Shown piece by piece: positions 47,283 to 54,795 of a DNA stretch of 64,000 bases. The stretch is from Corynebacterium uterequi (GTDB lineage: Bacteria; Actinomycetota; Actinomycetes; Mycobacteriales; Mycobacteriaceae). Within the stretch, counting starts at the first letter, position 1. Every line of letters begins with the position of its first letter. The notes beneath the pieces were generated by a model, which saw only the letters and a program-made list of their open reading frames with translations, was not told where the DNA came from and did not search any database. A program made the translations under genes and the position numbers. Where the stretch lies: NCBI RefSeq assembly GCF_001021065.1, contig NZ_CP011546.1, positions 558,001 through 622,000 of the forward strand, given 5' to 3'.

Positions 47283-47771
47283 ATGGCGAAGAAGAAAAAG
47301 AAGCAGGCCCCCGGCACTATCGCCACCAACCGTAAGGCGCGGCACGACTACAACATCCTCGAAACCTACGAGGCCGGCATCGTGCTCGTAGGCACCGAGA
47401 TCAAGTCCCTGCGCGAGGGCAAGGCGTCCCTCGTCGAGGCCTTCGCCACCATCGACGACGGCGAGGTGTGGTTGCGCAACCTCCACATCCCCGAATACTC
47501 CATGGGGCACTGGACCAACCATTCCCCCCGTCGCACCCGCAAGCTGCTGCTGCACCGCCGGGAGATTGACTCTCTCTACGGCAAGGTCCGCGACGGCAAG
47601 CGCACCCTCGTCCCGCTGTCGCTTTACCTCAAGGACGGCCGGCTCAAAGTGGAGTTGGCACTGGCCAGCGGCAAGCAAGACTACGACAAGCGCCAGGCGA
47701 TCAAGCGCCGCACGGAGGAACGCGAAGTCGTGCGCGAGCTCGGGCGCAAGATCAAGGGCATTAACGCCTAG
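47283..47771 (+). CDS. smpB: tmRNA-binding protein SmpB
   Basis: 162 residues. IATNRKARHDYNILETYEAGIVLVGTEIKSLREGKASL, ERREID-like LHRREIDSLYGKV and a basic tail KQDYDKRQAIKRRTEEREV define SmpB. It delivers tmRNA to stalled ribosomes; ssrA lies about 8.2 kb downstream, the space between being taken by accessory genes. AT-rich TACTTTTATTGGGTT precedes the ATG and no ribosome binding site is clear. Confidence 0.96.
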   Translation: MAKKKKKQAPGTIATNRKARHDYNILETYEAGIVLVGTEIKSLREGKASLVEAFATIDDGEVWLRNLHIPEYSMGHWTNHSPRRTRKLLLHRREIDSLYGKVRDGKRTLVPLSLYLKDGRLKVELALASGKQDYDKRQAIKRRTEEREVVRELGRKIKGINA

Positions 47772-47845
47772 TACGGCTCCGACGCTGGGGGTCGCGTCTA
47801 CGCCAACAAGATAGCCACAACAGCGCTAGGGAGAGTGAAGGATCC

Positions 47846-48553
47846 GTGAAAACGATTCTGGTGACCGGGGCGTCACGAGGCATTGGGCGAGCGATCGCCG
47901 AGGAGCTAGGCCGAGACTACCGGATCCTCGTAGGCTCGACGACGCCCGCCGGTGCCGACGAGGTGGTGGCTCAACTGCCGAACGCCGAGGCTTTCGTGGC
48001 CGACCTCACCGACGAGCACGCCGTTGCCCGCGCAGTGGCCGACACCGGGCTAGATAAGGAAGGCTCCCTCGACGCGGTAGTGCATTCGGCCGGGGTGCTG
48101 GAACGACGCCCAATTGAGCAGTTAACGATGGCGGATTGGCGGGCGTCCTTCGCGATCAACGTCTTTGCCGTCGCGGAGTTGACCCGCCTGCTGCTGCCGG
48201 CGCTGCGCTCCACGCGCGGCACCGTGGTGACCATCAATTCCGGATCAGGTCTGCATTCCGGGGTGGGGCAGGCCATCTACGCCGGCACAAAGCACGCCCT
48301 CGTGGCGTTCACCGACGCCCTGCGAGAGGAAGAACTGGGCCGCATCCGGGTAACCTCCGTCCACCCGGGGCGAGTGGATACGGACATGCAGCGGCAGCTT
48401 CGCCGCGCGGAGGGCTTCGCCGACGCCGACTATGACGGTGCCGCGTGGGCCAAGCCAGCCTCGATCGCGCGCGCGGTGCGCCTGGCTGTAGACATGCCAC
48501 AAGATGCGACCGTTCCCATGGTGCGGGTCAACCCCTCGGGGCTGGGAAGGTGA
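47846..48553 (+). CDS. Short-chain dehydrogenase/reductase
   Basis: 235 residues. NAD(P)-binding GASRGIGRAIAEELG near residue 8, the substrate site serine in TINSGSGLHSG near 133, and YAGTKHALVAFTDAL with Tyr and Lys of the catalytic pair near 146-150. VHSAGVLERRP is the NNAG-like motif. Substrate unknown. GTG start with GGGAGAGTGAAGG upstream. It marks the last core gene before the accessory region. Confidence 0.88.
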   Translation: MKTILVTGASRGIGRAIAEELGRDYRILVGSTTPAGADEVVAQLPNAEAFVADLTDEHAVARAVADTGLDKEGSLDAVVHSAGVLERRPIEQLTMADWRASFAINVFAVAELTRLLLPALRSTRGTVVTINSGSGLHSGVGQAIYAGTKHALVAFTDALREEELGRIRVTSVHPGRVDTDMQRQLRRAEGFADADYDGAAWAKPASIARAVRLAVDMPQDATVPMVRVNPSGLGR

Positions 48554-48658
48554 AGAATTAACCTAAAGTTGGGTTGATTTTCATTGAAGCTTTAGCTTAG
48601 ACAGCTCACTGCCTTTACCGCTTCCGTAGAGTGATTTTCAATATCAAGACGGAAGGGG
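48554..48658. promoter_or_regulatory. AT-rich promoter region of the phospholipase cluster
   Basis: Base composition drops sharply from the flanking core genes (TTGGGTTGATTTTCATTGAAGC, TTTTCAATATC). GGAAGGGG at 48651-48658 is the ribosome binding site of the broken phospholipase gene. No single promoter pair stands out. Confidence 0.35.
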
Positions 48659-49311
48659 ATGGAAGTGTTTAGTGGAAGAGCGCTCTCGATGGCGATGGCT
48701 CTAGCTGCGTCAATCGTATTGGGTACGGACTATGTGGCAGCCTAGGAGGTTGGCATGTCGTCCTGGGGGCTGAGAACGATTCAGAAGTCTATACCCTCAA
48801 TGATGCGGGTGGCCGGCCCATTACTTTCACCTTTGAGAAGATGGGTGACGGCGTCCGCATCGTAGACTTAGAAGGACGGGACCTGGGTCTCAAGATCGTT
48901 GTTGACGAACAGTTCGAGATGAGTCTGATGCAGCGAGGGGAAGGGGACTACATCATAGATAATGCCCCCCGGGGTCCTGATGTTCCGCTCGTTGTTCCAT
49001 ATAACAACAATGGTGTGGATATTCCAAACCACTACATCTATGACCCGGATCCGTCGCGTCCAGATAGGATGTTACATGACTACTGCTCATATTCCCCGGA
49101 TTGGCTGGGTACTGCCGACTTTCGTGGCGCATGCGCCCTTCACGACTTATGCTATCAGGCAGTCAATAACAAGGTTGGGTCACATCACGACTGCAATCTG
49201 GCTTTCCTGGCAGACCTAAGGAAAGTGTGTGACGGTCAGACTTATGGGAGGGTCCAATTCCGTAATGCGGCGCGGACTTATTACCGTGTGGTAAATAGTA
49301 TAAATCCCTAG
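48659..49311 (+). pseudogene. Secreted phospholipase A2-like enzyme, frameshifted after the signal peptide
   Basis: ATG 48659 opens a signal peptide (RALSMAMALAASIVLGTDYVAA) that ends at TAG 48743. Stepping back one base at about 48742 reaches a long open frame that has no start of its own: GGWHVVLGAENDSEVYTLN, then from 48841 MGDGVRIVDLEGRDLGLK and the phospholipase core HDYCSYSPDWLGTADFRGACALHDLCY, with the catalytic His-Asp pair and paired cysteines of the prokaryotic secreted phospholipase A2 family. One lost base explains everything. A translated start at 48841 is possible but would lack the export signal. A 4-TM protein gene follows after 16 nt, so I read this as a secreted toxin with its protector. 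Low GC compared with neighbours suggests transfer. Confidence 0.75.
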
Positions 49312-49327
49312 GGTAGGAAGGCTGGAA

Positions 49328-49750
49328 GTGGGTATTCATCAGTTTCAGGAAAAATCTTTCTGGTTCAGGTTGGGTGTGGCTTATCCGATAGCGGAGCTGC
49401 TGCTTGCTATAATTAGCATCCTGGCCTCTCTGCTTCTTTTTCCGATGCGCTGGGACCTGTACATGTTTCTCATTGCGTTTTCATTCCCGGTGGCGCTGAT
49501 CTGGAAGTGGATCATTACTCTCTTTCGGTCTCGATTCGCGTGGGTCCACATCGTGCTCGGTGTGGTGATCCTCGTGCTGGAGTACCGGTACCTGTTCTAT
49601 GCGCCGACCGCTATTGGTGACAAGCTTTTCGTCTCTTTGGCTCTAGGAATTATCTACCCGGCCATCGGGGAAATCCTGCGTGCGGCAGTGCGGAAGCGCT
49701 ACCCGAAGGGAAAAGAGATAGGAGTCGACAGTCCTTCAATGAACTTGTGA
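49328..49750 (+). CDS. Small four-helix membrane protein, immunity-like, copy 1
   Basis: 140 residues from GTG 49328 (GTAGGAAGG upstream). Hydrophobic segments are VAYPIAELLLAIISILASLLLF, LYMFLIAFSFPVALIWKWIITLF, WVHIVLGVVILVLEY and LFVSLALGIIYPAIGEILR, with a basic C-terminus. It is the complete reference copy of a three-member set (shared core ITLFRSRFAWVHIVLGVVIL). It begins 16 nt after the phospholipase gene on the same strand. Multispan immunity proteins against membrane-active phospholipases are known in interbacterial systems; that this is one is inferred from position and repetition. Confidence 0.8.
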   Translation: MGIHQFQEKSFWFRLGVAYPIAELLLAIISILASLLLFPMRWDLYMFLIAFSFPVALIWKWIITLFRSRFAWVHIVLGVVILVLEYRYLFYAPTAIGDKLFVSLALGIIYPAIGEILRAAVRKRYPKGKEIGVDSPSMNL

Positions 49751-49932
49751 ACCCATGGATAAAGTTGAGGGATGGGCCGTAGCAAGGTCTGGCCTCGTCA
49801 AGATTGTAATTGGTAGATTCGGCTCTGGTTTTTATCGATGTGTAATGAATGTTATTTGACGAGGGTTGCGATGTAGGGCTGACCTGCTCTGACGTAGATG
49901 CCGGCTTATTTAATTTAGAAAAGGGGATAGGC

Positions 49933-50328
49933 GTGCTTTGTCGCCGGATCTCTAAGGGTTCGTTTTGGGAAAAATTGTTTCCAGCCTATCCGGCATTCGA
50001 GGTACTGCTGGCTGTTATAAGCATGCTTGCGTCTCCATTCCTTTTTCCTATGCGTTGGGTAGGTTACGTGCTGGTCATCCCTGTTGCAATTTCGGTGGCG
50101 TTAACTTGGAAGTGGGTCATCACCCTCTTTCACCCTTGCTTCGCGTGGGTTCACGTCGTCCTCGGTGTAGTCCTCCTCGTGTGGGAATATCTGAAGCAAG
50201 TTTGTGAGGGGCAAGGTGCGCAGCGCCGGTCCTGCATTGCCGCTGCGGAGATCTACTGCGGAGCGGTCGGCAGGCTTAACCCTAACCGACGTCCGAAAAT
50301 CCGATCTGGAAGGAAATGGTATGTATAA
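49933..50328 (+). CDS. Chimeric membrane protein: immunity-like N-terminus joined to a phospholipase C-terminal tail
   Basis: 131 residues from GTG 49933 with AAAAGGGG upstream. Residues 1-86 are a paralogue of copy 1 (PAYPAFEVLLAVISMLASPFLFPMRW, ITLFHPCFAWVHVVLGVVLLVWEY). From residue 87 the sequence changes to LKQVCEGQGAQRRSCIAAAE and IYCGAVGRLNP, which aligns without gaps over 31 residues with the end of the phospholipase (LRKVCDGQTYGRVQFRNAAR...VVNSINP; V, C, GQ, AA, Y, NP shared). The helix that ends copy 1 is missing. The simplest history is an extra phospholipase gene with a deletion fusing its tail to the preceding membrane protein. It overlaps copy 3 by 8 nt. Probably non-functional as protector. 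Confidence 0.7.
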   Translation: MLCRRISKGSFWEKLFPAYPAFEVLLAVISMLASPFLFPMRWVGYVLVIPVAISVALTWKWVITLFHPCFAWVHVVLGVVLLVWEYLKQVCEGQGAQRRSCIAAAEIYCGAVGRLNPNRRPKIRSGRKWYV

Positions 50329-50716
50329 ATCGATTTGGCTGTTTTCTCGGTACCCGATATTTGAGCTGATCGCGATAATTATCACAATTTCTCTGACGTC
50401 CCATGTTTTGTTCTATAATGTGGATTGGTGCGTCTTCATGTTTAAGTTGGCGATTCCCGTGGTGCTGCTCTGGAAACGGGTCATTACCCTGTTCGGTTCG
50501 CGCTTTGCGTGGGTTCATGCCGTTCTCGGGGTGACTATCCTGGTCGTGGAATATTCCTTTTTTATCGACGAACCCTCGTCGATTGGTGACAAGCTACTGG
50601 TGCCCCTTGGCTTCGGCATCATCTACGCCGCCGCCGGTGAGATGCTTCGGGCGCTGGTCCGCCGATGGAATTCGCGTCGACAGTGCGCCCGAGCCGATGT
50701 ACCCGGGGGCGTATAA
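50321..50716 (+). CDS. Small four-helix membrane protein, immunity-like, copy 3
   Basis: 131 residues from ATG 50321 with GGAAGGAAA upstream. Same architecture as copy 1: YPIFELIAIIITISLTSHVLF, FMFKLAIPVVLLWKRVITLFGSRFAWVHAVLGVTILVVEY, IGDKLLVPLGFGIIYAAAGEMLRALVRR. The sequence differs enough from copy 1 to suggest old duplication or independent arrival with its own toxin. Its TAA lies inside the target duplication of the ISL3 element, which begins 3 nt later; the gene itself is intact. Confidence 0.78.
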   Translation: MYKSIWLFSRYPIFELIAIIITISLTSHVLFYNVDWCVFMFKLAIPVVLLWKRVITLFGSRFAWVHAVLGVTILVVEYSFFIDEPSSIGDKLLVPLGFGIIYAAAGEMLRALVRRWNSRRQCARADVPGGV

Positions 50717-50718
50717 GC

Positions 50719-52196
50719 GGCTCTTCGTGTTTGAGTGTGGGTCACAGGCGTAGCCCCCCGGCGATCAACAGCATCCGTAGACGGTAGTTGTCACGGTTGC
50801 GAAACCCTCTTGCCAGGCGGCGATGAAGCTCGATCAGCCCATTGATCGCTTCCGTGCCACCATTGTTACTGCGCGCGGTGTCCCAGTACGCCAAAAAGGC
50901 ATCCTTCCACCTACGCAACGTTCTGCCTAACCGGGCCATCTCCGGTATCGGACATGACGGCAGACTCCGCAACGCTTCACACGCCGCTCGCCGGCCTGCA
51001 GCCATGTCCGGTTCGTGATACGCCGCCCGCAGGGCATGCGCCGCCTGCCAGGCAATAAACAACTCCTCGTGACGCGGATCGGCGGCGATAGCCGCATCAA
51101 AGCGTTGCCACTGACGCTCAGTGAGCCGACGAGGATCACAACGCACAATGGTACGAATGCCGTACAACGGATCTCCGCTTCTGCCGCGATGGCCGGTGAT
51201 ATGTTGCCACAACCTGCGTCGGACATCATCGACAGCAGTGACCGCCAGCTTGACGACATGGAAAGCATCCAACACGGCGGTGGCGTCGTCGAGGGTGTCA
51301 TCAATGGCTCGCTTGTACCCGGCGAACGGATCCAACGCGGCGATATCCACCCGGGAACGAAAACCCTCCCCTCGTTGCCGTAGCCAGCCAGCGAGCACGC
51401 TGGCTGAGCGTCCTGGGACCAGGTCAAGAAGCCTAGCTTTGACCTTGCCGTGGTCATCGCGGCTAAGATCCACCATCCCCGTAAATTCCTTCGGGCCGCG
51501 TTTGCTGCGGCATGTGTGGTGCCAGATGTGCTCATCTACTCCTAGTGCGCTGACCCCGTCGAAGCGTGTGGGGTCAGCAGCTAAGGCCTCAAGAGCAGCC
51601 TTGACCGGCTTCCATACGGTGGACCAGGCAGTTGATAACTGCCGGGCAAGGGAATTAATGGTGGCGTGCTCCCGGCGTAGTTGTTCTAACGCCCAGGCGA
51701 CCACGCGCACCGTTATGCGCTGGCGTGGCAGCGCAACCGTGGGATTGTACTCGACGAAGGTCGTGCGTGCACAGCCGGGTGCGGGGCAGGTATACCGGCG
51801 CTTGAGCCAGCAGATCCTCACCGGCCTACCGAAAGAGGGAATGTCTACCAGCGTTACGGGTACCCGCCCATGGGCGGCGCCTGGGCCGTGACAGTCGGGG
51901 CACGCCCGTGGTGTGGGATCGGATTCGACCGTGATTTCCCGGTACTCGTCGCGGTCGTGGACGCTAAGGACGTGCACCCCGTCTAGTCCGACGAGGTCGT
52001 CGCATCGCTTACAGTAACCGGCGGGGTCACGGTTGATGGCCTGCTGGGGGTTGGTTGTAGGATCGGACATGGGTCGAGGCCTTCGTTTCAGGATTGGTGA
52101 GTGGTATCCCCTATCCTGCTAGGGCCTCGGCCCTTATTGTGTGCACGACACCCACCCCGGGATGAGACACTCACCCACACTCAAACGCGAAGAGCC
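50719..52196 (-). mobile_element. ISL3-family insertion sequence, complete
   Basis: 1,478 bp bounded by 24-bp terminal inverted repeats with one mismatch (GGCTCTTCGTGTTTGAGTGT... at 50719-50742; its complement with C for T at 52173-52196). A perfect 8-bp target duplication GTATAAGC flanks it at 50711-50718 and 52197-52204; 8-bp duplications are usual for ISL3. One transposase gene fills the element. Perfect duplication and near-perfect ends mean recent insertion. Confidence 0.95.
50742..52070 (-). CDS. ISL3-family transposase
   Basis: 442 residues. N-terminal zinc-binding part with CKRC, CPDC, and CPAPGC near residues 20-95. The DDE catalytic region includes GVDEHIWHH near 198, VDLSRDDHGKVKARLLDL, ALDPFAGYKRAIDDTLDDATAVLDAFHVVKL near 268 with the second Asp, and the late motif SNNGGTEAINGLIELHRRLARGFRNRDNYRLRML with the Glu. 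The reading frame is intact and ends in the left repeat, as usual for ISL3 elements. Confidence 0.95.
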   Translation of the reverse strand: MSDPTTNPQQAINRDPAGYCKRCDDLVGLDGVHVLSVHDRDEYREITVESDPTPRACPDCHGPGAAHGRVPVTLVDIPSFGRPVRICWLKRRYTCPAPGCARTTFVEYNPTVALPRQRITVRVVAWALEQLRREHATINSLARQLSTAWSTVWKPVKAALEALAADPTRFDGVSALGVDEHIWHHTCRSKRGPKEFTGMVDLSRDDHGKVKARLLDLVPGRSASVLAGWLRQRGEGFRSRVDIAALDPFAGYKRAIDDTLDDATAVLDAFHVVKLAVTAVDDVRRRLWQHITGHRGRSGDPLYGIRTIVRCDPRRLTERQWQRFDAAIAADPRHEELFIAWQAAHALRAAYHEPDMAAGRRAACEALRSLPSCPIPEMARLGRTLRRWKDAFLAYWDTARSNNGGTEAINGLIELHRRLARGFRNRDNYRLRMLLIAGGLRL

Positions 52197-52204
52197 GTAT
52201 AAGC

Positions 52205-52297
52205 CTTTGGTGGCATGCCGAGGCCACCTACGGCGGCTTAGCCCGCGTGTCCACCGTCAAACCGGAAGAGCCCGGAATAGTCCCTGCCGGTGCCGTC
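52205..52297. other. Short stretch between IS and repeats
   Basis: Continues the pre-insertion sequence downstream of membrane protein copy 3. A small hairpin GGTGGC / GCCACC (52208-52229) lies in it. No gene is supported. Confidence 0.4.
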
Positions 52298-52405
52298 GGG
52301 CCACGCCGGCGGCTGCCACCTGCCGGTGCCGGCGGGCGACGCCGGCGGCTGCCACCTGGTTGTGGCGGCGGGCGACGCCGGCGGCTGCCACCTGGTTGTG
52401 GCGGC
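52298..52405 (+). repeat. Three tandem 36-bp GC-rich repeats
   Basis: Units at 52298-52333, 52334-52369 and 52370-52405 share ACGCCGGCGGCTGCCACCTG. The last two are identical, and the first differs in its final third. A partial unit precedes at about 52284-52297. The block ends 3 nt before the stop codon of the fusion gene. 36 is a multiple of 3, so both strands stay open across the repeats, but I see no start for a gene there. Confidence 0.85.
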
Positions 52406-52408
52406 CGC

Positions 52409-54784
52409 CTAGCTGACCGGGTAGTGCATCGCCGAGCCCGGACCGAGCGGGATGCCGAGGTAATACCAGGCAAGGAAGAAGAGGAACCAGCCGCTCATCA
52501 TTGTCAGCGAGTACGGCAGGGCCAGGGACATGAGCGTGCCGACGCCGGCCTTGGAGTAATAGCGCTGCAGGAACGTGAGCGCCAGGGCGAAGTAAGGGCT
52601 CATCGGCGTGATGATGTTCGTCGGGGAGTCACCGATGCGGTAGAGCATCTGAGTAACTTCGGGGGCCACGCCCACGTACATCATCATGGGGACCACGATG
52701 GGCGCCATGAGTGCCCACTGGGCAGACCCGGACGTGATGAGCAGGTTCAACGATGCGACCATGATGACGAACGCAGCGAAAAGGACCACGGGCGGTAAGT
52801 CCCAGCGCTGCAGCAGCTCAGAACCCTTGATGGCGGTCCATTGGCCCAGGTTGGACCACTGGAACCAGGCCAGGAACTGCGACACCGCGAAGAAGAGGAC
52901 GAACATCGGCACCAAGGTGGTGATCCCCTTGGCCATCATCTCGGGGATGTCACCGGCGGTGCTGATGGAACCGGTGGCCAGCCCGTAGGCCAACCCGATG
53001 CCCAGGAACATTAAGGAGATCGGCACCGCGATCGCGGTGATCAGCGGCGACGCCATGGGATCTCCCTCAGCGCCGGCCAGCGGGGACGCCGGAACCAGCA
53101 GCAGTGCGAAGTAGACAACGAGCATGCCTATCAGCGCGGCGGCGGCGACCTTCAGACCACGGATCTCAGAGGCGTTGAGCCGCAGCTGTTCCAGGCGTTC
53201 TTCATCGGTGTGAGCCGGGGATTCGCCGAAGGAAACCTCGTCGGTGTTGATGTGGTCGTGATCGATGAGCTCGTGTGCCTTGCCGTCGACGAAGAACTCG
53301 GTGACGGCGGTGATGATGAGCGACAGCACAATGGCGGAGGGGATGACAAAGTAGATGTTCGCCAGCGGGGTAACAACATAGTCTTGGTCCACGAGCTGCG
53401 CGGCGGAGGTGGAAATGCCTGATAGCAGCAGATCCGTGATGTTGAGCACCAGGGAGGCGTTAAAACCGGCGCTGGAGGCGGCGAACGCCACCATCGCGCC
53501 GACGATGGGGGAGCGGCCCAGCGCATAGAAGGCCATCGCACCCAGCGGGATGACGATGACATAGACGGCGTCCGACGCCACCGAACCGGTCACTCCGGCC
53601 AAGGCGACGGCGAAGGTGAGCGTGCGTGGTCCCGTCTTGGCCACGAGGGCACGGACCGCGGCGGCAAGCATGCCTGAGTACTCAGCGACGGCCACACCCA
53701 GCATGGCGATGATGATGACACCCAGCGGCGGGAAGCTGACGAAGTTGGTGACGGCCTCGGTGACCATCTGGGAGAGCCCAGCCGGGGTGAGCAGATTGAC
53801 GACGTCGACCCGCTCCCCGGTATCCGGGCGGGTGGCGCTCATTCCGGCTAGCGAGCCCAGCCACGAGGCAACCGCTACCGTGCCCGACAGGATGACGAAC
53901 AGCCAGAAGGGGTGGGGGAGTCGGTTGCCGATGCGTTCGACGGCGCCGAGAAACCCGGGGGCGCGTGAGCACGTCACCGCCGCTGCCCGCGCCGCGGTAG
54001 CGCCGATCGACTCCCAATCCAGTTCGGTGACGTTGTCCCTGGTGGCGCCGGCCGCGTCGAGCAACGCGCAGATCACCCCGGCGACGGTATCTCCCGCGCC
54101 GATGGTGTCCATCACCTCCGTCGGCACGCCGGGTACGTCGATGTGGCGCTGGCCGGCGCGAATAGCCAGTCCGTCGCTGCCGCGCGTGGTGACGACGACG
54201 GGCACCGTATTCACTGCGTCGCCGAAGAAGTCCAACTCCTCCTCGGACAGCTTGAGCACGCTCACCGACGGCAGCAGGCCGCGCAGGCGCCGGCGGTGAT
54301 CGTCGGTGTCGCTCATCGGGCGGATGTTGGGGTCGAGAAGGACGACGGTGCCCTGCTCAGCAAGGGCCTCAGCGGTGCGCACGTAGCGCGATGCTGCAGG
54401 CTCCAGTGCCAACGACAAGGTACCGAAGGCGGCGACACGCGCCGGGTGTGGGCTCGAGGCGTTGAAGCGGTCCGCGGTACCGGCGACATAAAAGCTGTAC
54501 GATGCCGACCCATCCGTGGCCAGGGTGGTCACCGCCAGCGTCGTCGGCTCAGGTCCGCGCTGGACGTGGCTGACGTCCACGCCATTATCGGCCAGCGTGT
54601 TGAGCAGCTGGGCACCAAAGGCGTCGGTAGAGATACGGGAGTGGAAGGCTACCTCGGCGCCCAAGCGGGCGGCGGCGATGGCGGCGTTGAAGGGACCTCC
54701 GCCGAGCGCCGGCGTGAGCGCGGCGAGCGGGTCATTGCTGGAAGGGACGAGGTCAACGAGGGCTTCGCCGTAGATGCGGATCAT
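52409..54784 (-). CDS. Fusion of a PfkB-family fructokinase with an AbgT-family transporter
   Basis: 791 residues in one intact frame from ATG 54784 (AGGA upstream). Residues 1-275 are a PfkB sugar kinase: GEALVDLVPS, LGGGPFNAAIAAARLGAEVAFHSRISTDAFG, DPNIRP, and the catalytic MDTIGAGDTVAGVICALLD. At about residue 276 (near 53957), AAAVTCSRAP joins directly to GFLGAVERIGNRLPHPFWLFV, the usual opening of AbgT transporters, followed by their full length of about 515 residues with many helices (TGSVASDAVYVIVIPLGAMAF, WALMAPIVVPMMM, YRIGDSPTNIITPMSPYF). The kinase lacks only its last 15-25 residues. A deletion joining two adjacent genes in frame explains this. AbgT proteins export sulfonamides or import p-aminobenzoyl-glutamate. 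Whether the fused kinase works is unknown. Confidence 0.85.
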   Translation of the reverse strand: MIRIYGEALVDLVPSSNDPLAALTPALGGGPFNAAIAAARLGAEVAFHSRISTDAFGAQLLNTLADNGVDVSHVQRGPEPTTLAVTTLATDGSASYSFYVAGTADRFNASSPHPARVAAFGTLSLALEPAASRYVRTAEALAEQGTVVLLDPNIRPMSDTDDHRRRLRGLLPSVSVLKLSEEELDFFGDAVNTVPVVVTTRGSDGLAIRAGQRHIDVPGVPTEVMDTIGAGDTVAGVICALLDAAGATRDNVTELDWESIGATAARAAAVTCSRAPGFLGAVERIGNRLPHPFWLFVILSGTVAVASWLGSLAGMSATRPDTGERVDVVNLLTPAGLSQMVTEAVTNFVSFPPLGVIIIAMLGVAVAEYSGMLAAAVRALVAKTGPRTLTFAVALAGVTGSVASDAVYVIVIPLGAMAFYALGRSPIVGAMVAFAASSAGFNASLVLNITDLLLSGISTSAAQLVDQDYVVTPLANIYFVIPSAIVLSLIITAVTEFFVDGKAHELIDHDHINTDEVSFGESPAHTDEERLEQLRLNASEIRGLKVAAAALIGMLVVYFALLLVPASPLAGAEGDPMASPLITAIAVPISLMFLGIGLAYGLATGSISTAGDIPEMMAKGITTLVPMFVLFFAVSQFLAWFQWSNLGQWTAIKGSELLQRWDLPPVVLFAAFVIMVASLNLLITSGSAQWALMAPIVVPMMMYVGVAPEVTQMLYRIGDSPTNIITPMSPYFALALTFLQRYYSKAGVGTLMSLALPYSLTMMSGWFLFFLAWYYLGIPLGPGSAMHYPVS

Positions 54785-54795
54785 GATCGATAGTC

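Noticed and set aside
48740..48760. Programmed -1 frameshift in the phospholipase gene
   Set aside because: No X-XXY-YYZ slippery heptamer or downstream stem at the break; the AGGAGG lies after, not before, the shift site.
49849..49932. N-terminal extension of membrane protein copy 2
   Set aside because: The ribosome binding site and similarity to copy 1 both support the GTG at 49933.
52247..52798. Arg-rich plus-strand frame through the 36-bp repeats
   Set aside because: Runs antisense into the fusion gene, and the translation is a repeat product without a start signal.
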